64,000 nt of DNA from Bacillus sp. NTK034. GTDB lineage: Bacteria; Bacillota; Bacilli; Bacillales; Cytobacillaceae. Position numbers and translations under genes: made by a program. The stretch is taken from the NCBI RefSeq assembly GCF_017303275.1, contig NZ_JAFKOJ010000003.1, positions 248,001 through 312,000 of the forward strand, in the 5' to 3' direction. Shown here piece after piece: positions 33,998 through 42,899 of the stretch. Within the stretch, counting starts at the first letter, position 1, and every line of letters starts with the position of its first letter. The notes beneath the pieces are model-generated. The model saw only the letters and a program-made list of their open reading frames with translations. It did not search any database and was not told the origin of the DNA.

Positions 33998-34361
33998 CTG
34001 TCTAGCGCAAGCAGCCTACCCCCTCGAGGTCACAAGCTTGTCTTGTTGTGGCTTCTAGGGACTCGGGGTCATAAGCCGTTCCTTTCAGAAGGAAAAACAC
34101 CTTCTTACAGGAACCGTCTTATGACTGTCGTCCTGGGCAGTCGCCTCCACATTTCGGACAATCCTCCCAAAAAGCAAAGAACGCCTTTCTGAGAGGCTCG
34201 ACTTGTGCTTGTGGCCCGCAGGACAAGGAAGGCTTCGTCAGCATAATCATCGCACGACCAAAAGCGGCAGCTTTTGGGAGGATGCGGGTCATGCAGACGT
34301 TGCCACAGGACGTGGCGTTCTTAGTCTGCGTTCCTTTGTGGGCAAGGCGCTTCCGCTTTTC
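33998..34361. repeat. Structured intergenic repeat element
   Basis: About 360 bp of GC-richer, non-coding DNA packed with inverted repeats: CATAAG...GTTCC / GGAAC...CTTATG around 34069-34126, and ATCCTCCCAAAA (34159) against TTTTGGGAGGAT (34274). It begins GTCTAGCGCAAGC and ends GGCGCTTCCGCTTTT, a loosely inverted pair. I recall related sequences as dispersed repeats in many Bacillus genomes. It ends immediately at the cwlJ stop codon. Confidence 0.55.
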
Positions 34362-34790
34362 TTAAAATGTATTGTAAATGTTCTCGCATTCTTCCGCTGT
34401 AGGCTCATAAAAGCAATGAAGCTTAAATCTTCCAACCAAAGGCTGGTTATACCATGTAGCTGGACAATCCCCAGGAGGCCTGAAATACCATAGAGCAAAT
34501 TTGGCTGGCCAAATCCGTTCCCCTCTTACAGCCCTCCTTGCGAGTCTTCTTTCCACTTCTCTTGGACGCTGATAAAAATAGCCTTTCTGGACTGCTTCAA
34601 AAGCATGCGGCTGATAAATCATTTCCGGAATAGTACGAATTCCTATAAAATCAGAACAATTGCCCCTGACTCTGTTAATCCCCACATTTCCTACCATTAA
34701 CATGCCCTGCTGGCCTTCTCCTTCTGCTTCAGCACGAAGGAGGCGGGCAAGCAAATCTATATCTTGTTCACGTGCCTTCACAACTGCCAT
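34362..34790 (-). CDS. cwlJ: Spore cortex-lytic enzyme CwlJ
   Basis: 142 residues from ATG 34790 (GAGGGTGA just upstream), the same length as B. subtilis CwlJ. It is the Hydrolase_2 (SleB/CwlJ) domain alone, lacking the SleB signal and PG-binding domain: LLARLLRAEAEGEGQQGM (catalytic Glu), NVGINRVRGNC, MIYQPHAFEAV, then LWYFRPPGDCPATWYNQ and LHCFY at the C-terminus. CwlJ is made in the mother cell and degrades cortex during germination, activated by Ca-DPA. No gerQ is seen next to it. Confidence 0.92.
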   Translation of the reverse strand: MAVVKAREQDIDLLARLLRAEAEGEGQQGMLMVGNVGINRVRGNCSDFIGIRTIPEMIYQPHAFEAVQKGYFYQRPREVERRLARRAVRGERIWPAKFALWYFRPPGDCPATWYNQPLVGRFKLHCFYEPTAEECENIYNTF

Positions 34791-34910
34791 CTGTGTCACC
34801 CTCATCTCCCTAATTTTAAATAGGCTGATATATGGTATGCACAAAAGAGGGAAATGTTAAATATGTCATTTTCACACTAGGCTGAACGAACATAAAGGTG
34901 AACAGCCACG

Positions 34911-34941
34911 AAAAAAGCTCCTGCAGAAGCGGGAGCTTTTA
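34911..34941 (-). terminator. Terminator of the CAP-domain gene
   Basis: AAAAAAGCTCCTGC and GCGGGAGCTTTT arms; ends in the stop codon of the gene at 34939. Confidence 0.85.
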
Positions 34942-36081
34942 TTTGGCATAAAAATTTTCCGTATAATAAGGCTGTGACTTTGAATTAAAAGCAACGCCAA
35001 CACCCAAAAATTCATAATCGGCACGAAGAATATTTTTGCGGTGGCCGAGTGAGTTCATTAATCCTTCATGAGCAAAGATACTGCTGAATTGGCCGGAAGC
35101 AAGGTTTTCCCCGGCGAACATAAATGAAACTTCATCCGCCTGCATTCTGTCGAAAGGGGATAGGCCCTGCAGGTTGGTATGGTCAAAGAAATTGTTTTCC
35201 GCCATGTCGCTGCTGTGCTTTCGCGCCGTTTCCTTCACAGTATCATCCCACTCCATAACAGGCACTCCGTGACTTACTCTCTCGGCATTGGTAATATCGA
35301 AAAGCTGATATTCAAACCCTTCCTTAAGAGAGCTGCTGGCATCAGCATAAAAGGAATTTTTTTGTTCCTCAAGTGATTTACTGATTATTTGTATTGAAGT
35401 TACAGTATTGTCACGATGTTTATCATAGAATATGGTTACATAATTCCCATCCATTTCGTATAGATCATAATCCCGATTCTTTTCAAGCTGATAGATGACA
35501 AAGCCCTTTCTCATTTTGTCCAGCGGCTCTCCAAGCTGCTGCAAAACTGAAGTCTTTGGCGTCCCATAGGCAATCTCTTTTGATGAAGAAATCAAATCCT
35601 GATTTGTATATATGCCTGCAGCTTTCTCTTGCTTGTCATAAGCGACCATTACAAAATTTTGATATTGATCATGATAAGCATGCCAATCTGTTCCAAATTC
35701 ATTTGCGGAGGAACGTTTCGAGGGGCCGAGCTTGCTTTCGATTTCCGTCTTATCATCGCCTATTTCTATATTATGAATAGAAAAGGTTTGCTCATCAGGG
35801 GCTTCCAAAACAGGCTTTTCGGCTTTATCCTCTGGAGCTTGATTTTTCTCGCCGGTATATTGCCCGAATGTCTGAAGGAATTCATCTGCCCAGCTTTGTG
35901 CCTCTTCCATCACACCGCTTAAAATAGCTAGAACATCTTCATTGTCTTTTAAAAGCTGAATTTCAGATTTTATATTATCAATTACAGTTCCTGAATTAGA
36001 TTCATCTGCCAATTTCCCATCTGGCTGTGAAAAGGCAAAACCGATAATTAACAGGATAAAAATAAATAAAAACTTCCTCAA
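34939..36081 (-). CDS. CAP-domain secreted protein (YlbC-like)
   Basis: 380 residues from TTG 36081, chosen for GGGAGGAG in front. An N-terminal hydrophobic segment (FLFIFILLIIGFAFS) acts as signal or anchor. The middle has a CAP-associated region with two related repeats (IEIGDDKTEIESKLG and IAYGTPKTSVLQQLG). The C-terminal CAP (SCP/PR1) domain has ERVSHGVPVMEWD, HSSDMAENNFFDHTN, GENLASG and SLGHRKNIL. B. subtilis YlbC is similar. Function of bacterial CAP proteins is largely unknown; cell-surface location is likely. Confidence 0.85.
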   Translation of the reverse strand: MRKFLFIFILLIIGFAFSQPDGKLADESNSGTVIDNIKSEIQLLKDNEDVLAILSGVMEEAQSWADEFLQTFGQYTGEKNQAPEDKAEKPVLEAPDEQTFSIHNIEIGDDKTEIESKLGPSKRSSANEFGTDWHAYHDQYQNFVMVAYDKQEKAAGIYTNQDLISSSKEIAYGTPKTSVLQQLGEPLDKMRKGFVIYQLEKNRDYDLYEMDGNYVTIFYDKHRDNTVTSIQIISKSLEEQKNSFYADASSSLKEGFEYQLFDITNAERVSHGVPVMEWDDTVKETARKHSSDMAENNFFDHTNLQGLSPFDRMQADEVSFMFAGENLASGQFSSIFAHEGLMNSLGHRKNILRADYEFLGVGVAFNSKSQPYYTENFYAK

Positions 36082-36314
36082 TAAATCTCCTCCCATATAC
36101 CTTTCTACCCATATCAAAGGTATGCCCATTCATTATAAGTTTTAAAAATACGGAAATGCAAAACATTGATGCCTTCCTTATTTTTCTACCCCGTTTGGCA
36201 GTTTCTCTAACGCTTTTGGCTGCGCGATTAGATATTTTCTGTTTTTAAAAGGATAGTTTGGGTAACATAATTATAAAAATGAACAGATGCATAGCTGCTG
36301 CAAAGGGGGAAAAA

Positions 36315-37142
36315 ATGTTGAAATTAACACCGGAACAAAGAATTGAACTCCATGGCTTTAATAATTTGACGAAATCACTCAGCTTTAATATGTATGATGT
36401 CTGTTACACCAAGACGAGGGAAGAGCGAGAAGCCTATATAGACTATATTGATGAGGAATATAGTGCGGAGCGGCTTACAAAAATATTAAAGAATGTTTCC
36501 GACATTATTGGAGCCCATGTCCTGAATGTTGCACAGCAGGATTATGTGCCACAAGGCGCAAGTGTGACTGTTCTGGTATCTGAAGGACCGGTAGTAGAAG
36601 TCCCGGATGAATCTTATGATGAATCTCCTGGCCCGCTGCCTGATAATGTAGTCATGCAGCTCGATAAAAGCCATATTACCGTCCATACCTATCCTGAATA
36701 TCATCCGGACGAAGGAATCAGCACATTCCGGGCCGATATAGATGTATCAACCTGCGGAGAAATCTCCCCGCTAAAAGCCCTTAATTACCTCATCCATTCC
36801 TTTGATACGGATATCATGACAATCGACTACAGAGTCAGGGGATTTACACGGGACAAGGACGGGAAAAAACTCTATATCGACCATGATATTAGTTCGATCC
36901 AAAATTATATTCCTGAAGAAGCAAAAGAAGATTTTGATATGATTGACGTGAATATTTATCAGGCACACACTTTTCACACAAAATGTAAAATAAGGGATTT
37001 TGATTTGGATAATTATTTATTTGGTTACACGAAGGACAAGCTTGATCCCCAGGAAGCTGAAGAGATCACTGAGCGGCTCACAACGGAGATGGACGAAATT
37101 TTTTACGGGAAAAACATTAATCCGGGTTCATTATCAGATTGA
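36315..37142 (+). CDS. speD: S-adenosylmethionine decarboxylase, long (E. coli-type) form
   Basis: 275 residues from ATG 36315 (AAAGGGGG at 36302). Makes decarboxylated SAM for spermidine synthesis. The self-cleavage site forming the pyruvoyl group is within [14 protein letters not shown] (cleavage before Ser), followed by [20 protein letters not shown] with the proton-donor Cys. Length and architecture match the ~264-residue class 1A enzyme of E. coli, not the ~126-residue form of B. subtilis. No speE nearby. Confidence 0.93.
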   Translation: MLKLTPEQRIELHGFNNLTKSLSFNMYDVCYTKTREEREAYIDYIDEEYSAERLTKILKNVSDIIGAHVLNVAQQDYVPQGASVTVLVSEGPVVEVPDESYDESPGPLPDNVVMQLDKSHITVHTYPEYHPDEGISTFRADIDVSTCGEISPLKALNYLIHSFDTDIMTIDYRVRGFTRDKDGKKLYIDHDISSIQNYIPEEAKEDFDMIDVNIYQAHTFHTKCKIRDFDLDNYLFGYTKDKLDPQEAEEITERLTTEMDEIFYGKNINPGSLSD

Positions 37143-37211
37143 ATGTGAAGGCTCCCAGTAAATGGGCCTCTATTAAAACCCAAACCAAAAAGCATCACAT
37201 AGAAGGCAAAA

Positions 37212-37248
37212 TTAAAACCAGGAGAAGAACATATTCTCCTGGTTCTTT
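37212..37248. terminator. Terminator after speD
   Basis: AACCAGGAGAA and TTCTCCTGGTT arms followed by CTTTT. Confidence 0.85.
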
Positions 37249-37298
37249 TATGAATGAACATAAATTAATTGACACACAACAAAAATAAATCACATAAC

Positions 37299-38234
37299 CT
37301 ATTTCCAGAACTCCCACCATTTTTTACCGGATTCCTGTGCAGCAGCCGCGCTTCGGAATGAGACAATCATATCCTGAAAAACCTCCTCCCGCTGCTTTAC
37401 CTCATGCCAGTATTGTTCGCGTTCTTTATTTATGGTATCGATATAAATTTCTCTGTCTGTGTTTAACGTTTCAATCAGCGAGCTGATTTCGGTGCTGGTC
37501 ACCTCTGCAGAAGATGAAATGTAATGAATCATGGTTTTGAACTCTTCAGAAGATGCTTCCGAGGATTCTGCCAGCTTGTTTGTCAAATGATGAATTTGAT
37601 CTGAAGTGCGCTTCGTATTTTTCGCCACCCTTTTTGATAGGGTTCCGAACGCTTCGGAAGTATTCTCAGAAGACTGCTCAATCCTTGCGCCAAGTGATTC
37701 AATTTCTGCTTTCGTTTTTTCTCCTGATTTATAGATCGAATCCGACAGGCTTTTAACAGTATGCAATGATCCTTTGCTAATTTCTTTTTTCACTTCGTCT
37801 AAAACTTCCTTTCGAACGCCGCTGCGAATTTCATTTCTGACATCTGCAATTAAACTGTCCCTGAAACTATCCATCAATGCCATGAACTGTTCGGCGTCCA
37901 TTGCAGCCTGATGCTCTGTATGTAATCCTGTTTCCTGATTTATAGCCGCCAAAGATGTTTCATTTGCTTCTAAACCGGTTTCAGAAGCAAAGTCCATATG
38001 TTTCTGCATTAATTCACGGATCATATCCTTGCTTAAATTTTTGTCGCGCATCTGCTTCACCTTTTCAAGCAATGCAATTTCATGGTCTGTATAAAAGCGG
38101 GCTCCCTGTTTTGACCGGGGGATCAGCAAAAGTCCATTTAAATCCTTTTCCCACTGCCTTAATGTTCCAGGAGGCACATTCAGTATTTTCGAAACCTCTT
38201 TAATTGTATAAGCTTTCATATATTGCGTATCCAT
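37299..38234 (-). CDS. MerR-type HTH protein with long coiled-coil region
   Basis: 311 residues. The N-terminus is a MerR winged helix (AYTIKEVSKILNVPPGTLRQWE, residue ~10; YTDHEIALLEKVKQM). The rest is a long helical region (~120-290) rich in Ser/Glu with repeats such as ESSEASSEEF, ending in the aromatic tail KKWWEFWK. This layout is shared by DUF3967-type proteins in Bacillus phages and plasmids, and loosely by RacA. DNA binding plus a membrane- or partner-contacting tail is suggested. The start at 38234 is uncertain. Confidence 0.7.
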   Translation of the reverse strand: MDTQYMKAYTIKEVSKILNVPPGTLRQWEKDLNGLLLIPRSKQGARFYTDHEIALLEKVKQMRDKNLSKDMIRELMQKHMDFASETGLEANETSLAAINQETGLHTEHQAAMDAEQFMALMDSFRDSLIADVRNEIRSGVRKEVLDEVKKEISKGSLHTVKSLSDSIYKSGEKTKAEIESLGARIEQSSENTSEAFGTLSKRVAKNTKRTSDQIHHLTNKLAESSEASSEEFKTMIHYISSSAEVTSTEISSLIETLNTDREIYIDTINKEREQYWHEVKQREEVFQDMIVSFRSAAAAQESGKKWWEFWK

Positions 38235-38535
38235 TTTACTCAGCCCTTTCATAAAAAATAGATTCTGAATCCTTCGGATGCCAGTTCCGAAACAACTTCT
38301 AACTAACTATTCAGCATGATATCCCGTTTTTTCCTGCCGCCTGACAAAAGCTATCAAAAGAAGACGATATTCATCAGAAAAAAGCAAAAAGGATTCATTT
38401 TGACAAAAAACATAAAGAATTTGCCAGTCAGCAAGCTATTTGTCATATCAGGGCGGCTATGTCACAATGGAAGCTGAGTTTATCAAACTGGAATGTTATA
38501 AAAAAAACAGCTAGATTAAGAGGGAGCAGGGTAAA

Positions 38536-39288
38536 TTGGGTAATAGAATTATTGCTATGTCTGTTGCAGCCGGGGTCGGTTTGACGCTTACTTTTGGCAG
38601 CATAAAGATGGGGAGCAATGAACCGTCAAAACAAAATGAAATTCACTATAGTGCAGTTCCGCATGCCGAGGCAAAGCATGTACCGATTGTAAAGCAGGAA
38701 ATTCAGAAGAAATCCGTTCTCCTGGATGTGCCATTGTACAATCAAATGGATAATCCCCGTCTGTATAATGGATGTGAGATTACCAGTTTAGCAATGATTA
38801 TAAGTTATGAAGGCATTCAAGTATCTAAAAATAAATTAGCACAGGAAATTAACCGGGTGCCGCTTAGATATAACGGAGGTAAATACGGGAATCCCAATGA
38901 AGGCTTTGTCGGCAACATGGAGGATGGACCAGGATTAGGCGTTTATCAGGGGCCGATTTTCGAACTGGCGAAAAAGTATTTTCCTGAACGTGCCGAGAAT
39001 CTGACTGGCAAGCCATTTGATGTGCTTCTTGAAAAAATTGCAGAAGGATCGCCAGTCTGGATTATTACAACTGCAAGCCTATCGCCAGCCGCATCCTTTG
39101 AAACCTGGAATACACCGGGGGGGCCAGTTGAAGTGACATTCCAGATGCATAGTGTTGCAATTACCGGATATGATGAGGAATATATTTATATTAACGACCC
39201 GTATGGCACAAAAAATAAAAAGGTGCCCAAACAGCAGTTTATAGAAGCCTGGGAGCTAATGGGATCACAGGCCATTGTCATTAACTAA
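38536..39288 (+). CDS. C39-like (papain fold) peptidase, YvpB-like
   Basis: 250 residues, TTG start behind GGGAGCAGGG. The N-terminus is a signal-like segment (IIAMSVAAGVGLTLTFG). The catalytic triad is in place: Cys in NGCEITSLAMI (~residue 75), His in MHSVAITGYDEE (~204) and Asp in INDPYGTKN (~218). Length matches YvpB of B. subtilis. Secreted, target unknown. Confidence 0.85.
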   Translation: MGNRIIAMSVAAGVGLTLTFGSIKMGSNEPSKQNEIHYSAVPHAEAKHVPIVKQEIQKKSVLLDVPLYNQMDNPRLYNGCEITSLAMIISYEGIQVSKNKLAQEINRVPLRYNGGKYGNPNEGFVGNMEDGPGLGVYQGPIFELAKKYFPERAENLTGKPFDVLLEKIAEGSPVWIITTASLSPAASFETWNTPGGPVEVTFQMHSVAITGYDEEYIYINDPYGTKNKKVPKQQFIEAWELMGSQAIVIN

Positions 39289-39296
39289 ATAAATAG

Positions 39297-39334
39297 CAAA
39301 AGAAGGGGCTGCCGCTTAGCAGTCCCTTCTTTTT
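39297..39334. terminator. Bidirectional terminator
   Basis: AAAAGAAGGGGCTGC and GCAGTCCCTTCTTTTT arms between convergent genes. Confidence 0.9.
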
Positions 39335-40394
39335 AGCTTGTGGATTCCAATTTCTTAAACTTTAAAAAGCTCCATTTTAAAAACGGAGGTACTACAAAGA
39401 AGATAAAAAACAGCCTAAATAGCTGATAGCCTGTTACTATGGCTAAGTCGGCGCCGGTTTCATGAGCCATTATTGCCATTTGGTCCATTCCTCCGGGTGC
39501 CAGGCTTAAAAAGCTGGTGGCAGGGGAAAGGTGAAAAAAGTGCATAATCATAAAACTAAGCAGCACCGAACACGCAATGAGCAGCAGGCCGCTTAAGGCA
39601 GCCAGAGAAATGGTTTTGACCTTACTGTCCAGCTTTTCAGGCTTCATCATCATGCCGATGTGAGCCCCGATTAATAGCTGTGATAAATCCAAAACAGCAG
39701 GCGGGAGTCCGGGTCCATTTATACCGGAAAGGACAAGGGCCGCTGTTCCCATAATCGGACCGAGAAGGTATGGGGTAGGGAGCTTCAGGCGTTTGCTTAG
39801 GATTATGCCGGCAAAAGAAACAAAGACAAAGAGTAAAATATCTGGGAATAAATGACCCCATAAAGGTTCTGCGGCTTCAAAACCGGAACCGCTCGGGACA
39901 TTCAGCCAAGGTCCGAATACCAGTACAGGAACAATGAAGATAATCATGGAAAGCCGTGCGACCTGCATAAAGGTAACAACCGTGATATCGATTCCTTTGA
40001 CTTCCTCTGCCAGAAGAATCATTTGAGACAGACCTCCGGGAATACTGCCGATTAAAACCGTGGGATAGTCGATGCCCATTAATTTCGCAATGAGAAGTGC
40101 AGATATGCCGCTAAAGAGAACCATGCAGACGGTAACGAGCAAAATAAAAGGGAGCTTCTGCAGGATAAGCAGAACTGCTTCCTGTGTAAATGAAAGCCCG
40201 ATGCTGTATCCGACGATGATAATCCCCGCATCACGAAATCCGGCTGGCCAATAAAACGGAATCCTGCTGAGCCGGCTTCCAATCATAACAGCAGTCAATG
40301 CACCAAGCAAAAAGGCGACCGGAATATGCATTAATGAAAATAATACTGCACCTAATACAGCAGTAAGAAAGGTGATCAATAAATTTTTATTCAC
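39333..40394 (-). CDS. AbrB-family membrane protein (AimR/ammonia-monooxygenase regulator type)
   Basis: 353 residues, ATG behind AAGAAGG. Ten or so predicted membrane helices in two related halves: GDxxPGGLSQM-type motif IGSIPGGLSQMILLAEE in the first and LSLAPGGMDQMAIMAHE in the second. This duplicated PGG(L/M)xQM pattern defines the membrane AbrB duplication family. Annotated elsewhere as AbrB or ammonia monooxygenase; a transporter is more likely. It is unrelated to the DNA-binding AbrB. Confidence 0.85.
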   Translation of the reverse strand: MNKNLLITFLTAVLGAVLFSLMHIPVAFLLGALTAVMIGSRLSRIPFYWPAGFRDAGIIIVGYSIGLSFTQEAVLLILQKLPFILLVTVCMVLFSGISALLIAKLMGIDYPTVLIGSIPGGLSQMILLAEEVKGIDITVVTFMQVARLSMIIFIVPVLVFGPWLNVPSGSGFEAAEPLWGHLFPDILLFVFVSFAGIILSKRLKLPTPYLLGPIMGTAALVLSGINGPGLPPAVLDLSQLLIGAHIGMMMKPEKLDSKVKTISLAALSGLLLIACSVLLSFMIMHFFHLSPATSFLSLAPGGMDQMAIMAHETGADLAIVTGYQLFRLFFIFFVVPPFLKWSFLKFKKLESTS

Positions 40395-40534
40395 AAAAAA
40401 ACCTTCTTTTTATTTAGTATACCTAAAGATATTTATACCATATAAAAACAATGAATAAATTACAAGTTTTATAAAATCATATGTTTTCATACAATTTATT
40501 AAGAGAAGTCCATTTTATAGAAGGGGGACTAACC

Positions 40535-40825
40535 ATGCCGGAAAAACTAAGCCATTTTGTTTTCATCTTATCGTTTATATGTCTTGGTTTATTTTTGCTG
40601 CTGGGTTTTTCGCCTCTGTATGATATTTATCTGAATAATATCGGCCATCGTCCATTTTCGCTTCTCCTGCTTCTGACAGTCATTGTCTTCCTCGTGAGTG
40701 TTTTTGTTTTAAAGAAAGTCCAAAACTGGCAAGCGGGTTTTCATGTATTATTTTCCATTATCCTCACCCTGTTTCTTTCATCCGTATTAGCAATCATTGT
40801 GTTCTTTGGTGGCCTATTTAGGTAA
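40535..40825 (+). CDS. Small membrane protein
   Basis: 96 residues from ATG 40535, with AAGGGGG at 40521. Three membrane helices predicted (FVFILSFICLGLFLLLG, LLLLTVIVFLVSVFVL, VLFSIILTLFLSSVLAIIVFF). No recognised motif. Function unknown. Convergent with the anti-sigma gene. Confidence 0.65.
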   Translation: MPEKLSHFVFILSFICLGLFLLLGFSPLYDIYLNNIGHRPFSLLLLLTVIVFLVSVFVLKKVQNWQAGFHVLFSIILTLFLSSVLAIIVFFGGLFR

Positions 40826-40830
40826 ATATA

Positions 40831-40862
40831 AAGAGCCTGCACCATTAACGGTACAAGCTCAG
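40831..40862. terminator. Hairpin between convergent genes
   Basis: GAGCCTGCACC and GGTACAAGCTC arms, 40832-40860, one mismatch or two. Confidence 0.6.
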
Positions 40863-40867
40863 CCAAT

Positions 40868-41947
40868 TTATTGGGTTGGCATCCAGTTTACTTTCCATAT
40901 TCCTTCGCTGTTTTTGCTGAGGCCGAATCCAAAGCCATCCTCTTCAGATATGGAAATATATGCTGAAGAGTCATCGCTAATGACTTCTTCTAAATGTGCA
41001 TTCTTCACCCTATGCAATAATGTCTGTTCTTCTGGGATCGATGGCGACTCGCTTATAGCATTCAGGTAATGATTCAGGGTAGGGAATGGTTTTCCGATAT
41101 CCGGATCATGGTTAAACAATGCATATTGAGTAGAATAATCTTCAATTTCTTCAGCAAATAAGTACAGCTGGAATACTTCTGCCGGGCTTAAACCTCTTAA
41201 GATCTCATCCGTTCCTCTTAAAGAAAATTCTTTATACACATGGTTTAAAGGCTCCGGCAGGACCAGTTCCGCATTAATATTTAGGGCCAGCTGGAATGGA
41301 ACAGCATGGAATTGAGGTTCTTTTGGGGCTGCCAGCTCCAAGACTTCAGCCTGATGTACAGCGCCTTCCGGTGCGCGATATCCATCTAATATTAAAGAAA
41401 CACTTTCTGCTTTAATGGGTGCGGCTGTGCCAAATACCTTTTTTAGCATCTCCTGATCGGTTTCATTAAAAGTAATTTTTATGGTCTTGCCATCCATGAT
41501 CGGCAGCAATTTTAAAGAATCACGATCAGGCTGAAAGTATACAATTTCATCCTGAAAATCCAGAATGCCTGTAACCGCTGCCTTTCCAGTAAAAACTGCA
41601 GTTATGCGGCCATATGAATCCTTCTCGAAACCATTCAGTTTCCAGTTATTTAGCATAGCACCCTCTGTAAGGCCGGAATAAAAATCTTTATTTGAAATGA
41701 CAGTCTCCTGTCCATTTTGCTTGTTAAAGTCATCTGTCTGGATTCCGGCAATCCCGCCAATCAACAGGACAAACCCAGCAGCTGCAGCGGCAGAAAGAAG
41801 CTTAGGAACATAGTCTTTTTTCCTGCCTTTAACAGCAGAAGTGGCGATTCGGTTTCTGACTCTCTGTTTTTCTTCTTCTGTGAAAACAGAATCTTTCGTC
41901 CATGCAGCATTCAACTCTTTCTTCACTTCCTGATTCAGATCAGCCAT
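40868..41947 (-). CDS. Putative membrane anti-sigma factor
   Basis: 359 residues from ATG 41947 (GAGGTG in front), overlapping the sigma gene end by 8 bp. A short cytoplasmic N-terminus (LNQEVKKELNAAWTKDS) precedes one membrane helix (KLLSAAAAAGFVLLIGG, ~residue 50), then a large extracytoplasmic domain, in the layout of DUF4179/RsiX-like anti-sigma factors. Coupling with the sigma gene supports this role. The extracytoplasmic domain probably senses an envelope signal; its inducer is unknown. Confidence 0.75.
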   Translation of the reverse strand: MADLNQEVKKELNAAWTKDSVFTEEEKQRVRNRIATSAVKGRKKDYVPKLLSAAAAAGFVLLIGGIAGIQTDDFNKQNGQETVISNKDFYSGLTEGAMLNNWKLNGFEKDSYGRITAVFTGKAAVTGILDFQDEIVYFQPDRDSLKLLPIMDGKTIKITFNETDQEMLKKVFGTAAPIKAESVSLILDGYRAPEGAVHQAEVLELAAPKEPQFHAVPFQLALNINAELVLPEPLNHVYKEFSLRGTDEILRGLSPAEVFQLYLFAEEIEDYSTQYALFNHDPDIGKPFPTLNHYLNAISESPSIPEEQTLLHRVKNAHLEEVISDDSSAYISISEEDGFGFGLSKNSEGIWKVNWMPTQ

Positions 41948-42506
41948 GCTGTTCACCTCTTTCTGCAGCAGATAGTATCTTCTTCACTTTTTCCTGTCCT
42001 CTGTACAGTCTTGTTTTAACAGTAGAAATAGGAATATTAAGGGTTTCACTTATTTCAGCCAGACTGAGATCCTGGTAATAATGGAGAAGGAAGACTTCCC
42101 GGTATTTTACTGTGAGGGATTCAATCGTTTTTAGCAATTCCTGATGTTCATCCCGTTCAAGAAATGAAGCTTCCGGATCTTTTTCTCTATCCTTCTTCAG
42201 GAAAAAAACCTTTTCATTCAGGACCATATTTCGATAATGCCAGCTTTTAAGATAGTCTTTGCTTTTATTAATAGCGATTGTAAAAATCCATGTTTTAAAA
42301 GAAGATCTTTGCTGGAAACTTTCCAGCTTCTCATAAACAGTAATAAAGGTATCCTGTGTTAAATCGCTGGCCGCATTCCAATCATTCACATAGCTGTATA
42401 TCAATCTCTTCAAAACGGTTCCATACTCATCCATGATCATTTCTAGAACGAGAGCACGATCCACTTGATCAGCAATTGACCGTTTTACATAATCATCAGA
42501 GCTCAC
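41940..42506 (-). CDS. ECF sigma factor (sigma-70 family)
   Basis: 188 residues, GTG start behind GGAGG. Region 2 is present (DLTQDTFITVYEKLESFQQ, SFKTWIFTIAINKSKDYL) and region 4 HTH (KYREVFLLHYYQDLSLAEISETLNI, STVKTRLYRGQEKV). Length and layout are those of SigX/SigV-type ECF factors. The anti-sigma gene overlaps its end, so the pair is translationally coupled and presumably self-regulated by an envelope signal. Confidence 0.92.
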   Translation of the reverse strand: MSSDDYVKRSIADQVDRALVLEMIMDEYGTVLKRLIYSYVNDWNAASDLTQDTFITVYEKLESFQQRSSFKTWIFTIAINKSKDYLKSWHYRNMVLNEKVFFLKKDREKDPEASFLERDEHQELLKTIESLTVKYREVFLLHYYQDLSLAEISETLNIPISTVKTRLYRGQEKVKKILSAAERGEQHG

Positions 42507-42899
42507 ATGACTGCCTCCTTGTAAATTGCCAGCTGCCGATTCCGGCTGCCTTTTGTTTCCTGACAGTTAGACGACAGATACAAGTAAATCGCTTCAACTT
42601 TTGGCATTTATCAAGATTATACAAAAAAAGCGCATACCATTTGGTCTGCGCCTGATTATTTAATCCGATTAAATAAAACCACATCCATGCATAGCTTAGG
42701 AACAGAAGGAGCAAAAATAACAAGGAACATTCATCATTTCCTCATTTGTTCATATTGAGTAATTCTGGCCTATACAATTAGATTGGTAATAATGATCGCT
42801 ATTTTCGAATAAATGATTCTGCCCAAATGCTTTGTTTTTGATGGGACGATTATTTATTTATATAATGGATTTATTGTGCAAGAAAGAAGGGAGATTATT
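42507..42899. other. Intergenic region with a minus-strand terminator
   Basis: Holds the hairpin AAAAAAAGCGCA...TGCGCC at 42622-42652, which on the minus strand looks like a terminator followed by T-run, plus the sigma and HAD promoters. It may terminate an unrecognised small transcript starting near 42720. No convincing gene found. Confidence 0.45.

Noticed and set aside
34203..34493. Open frames inside the 34 kb repeat
   Set aside because: Structured repeat DNA; frames lack ribosome sites and cross into cwlJ antisense.
42496..42723. 75-codon minus-strand frame with hydrophobic start
   Set aside because: It runs through a clear terminator hairpin and has no good ribosome site; the first ~25 residues look membrane-like, but support is too weak.
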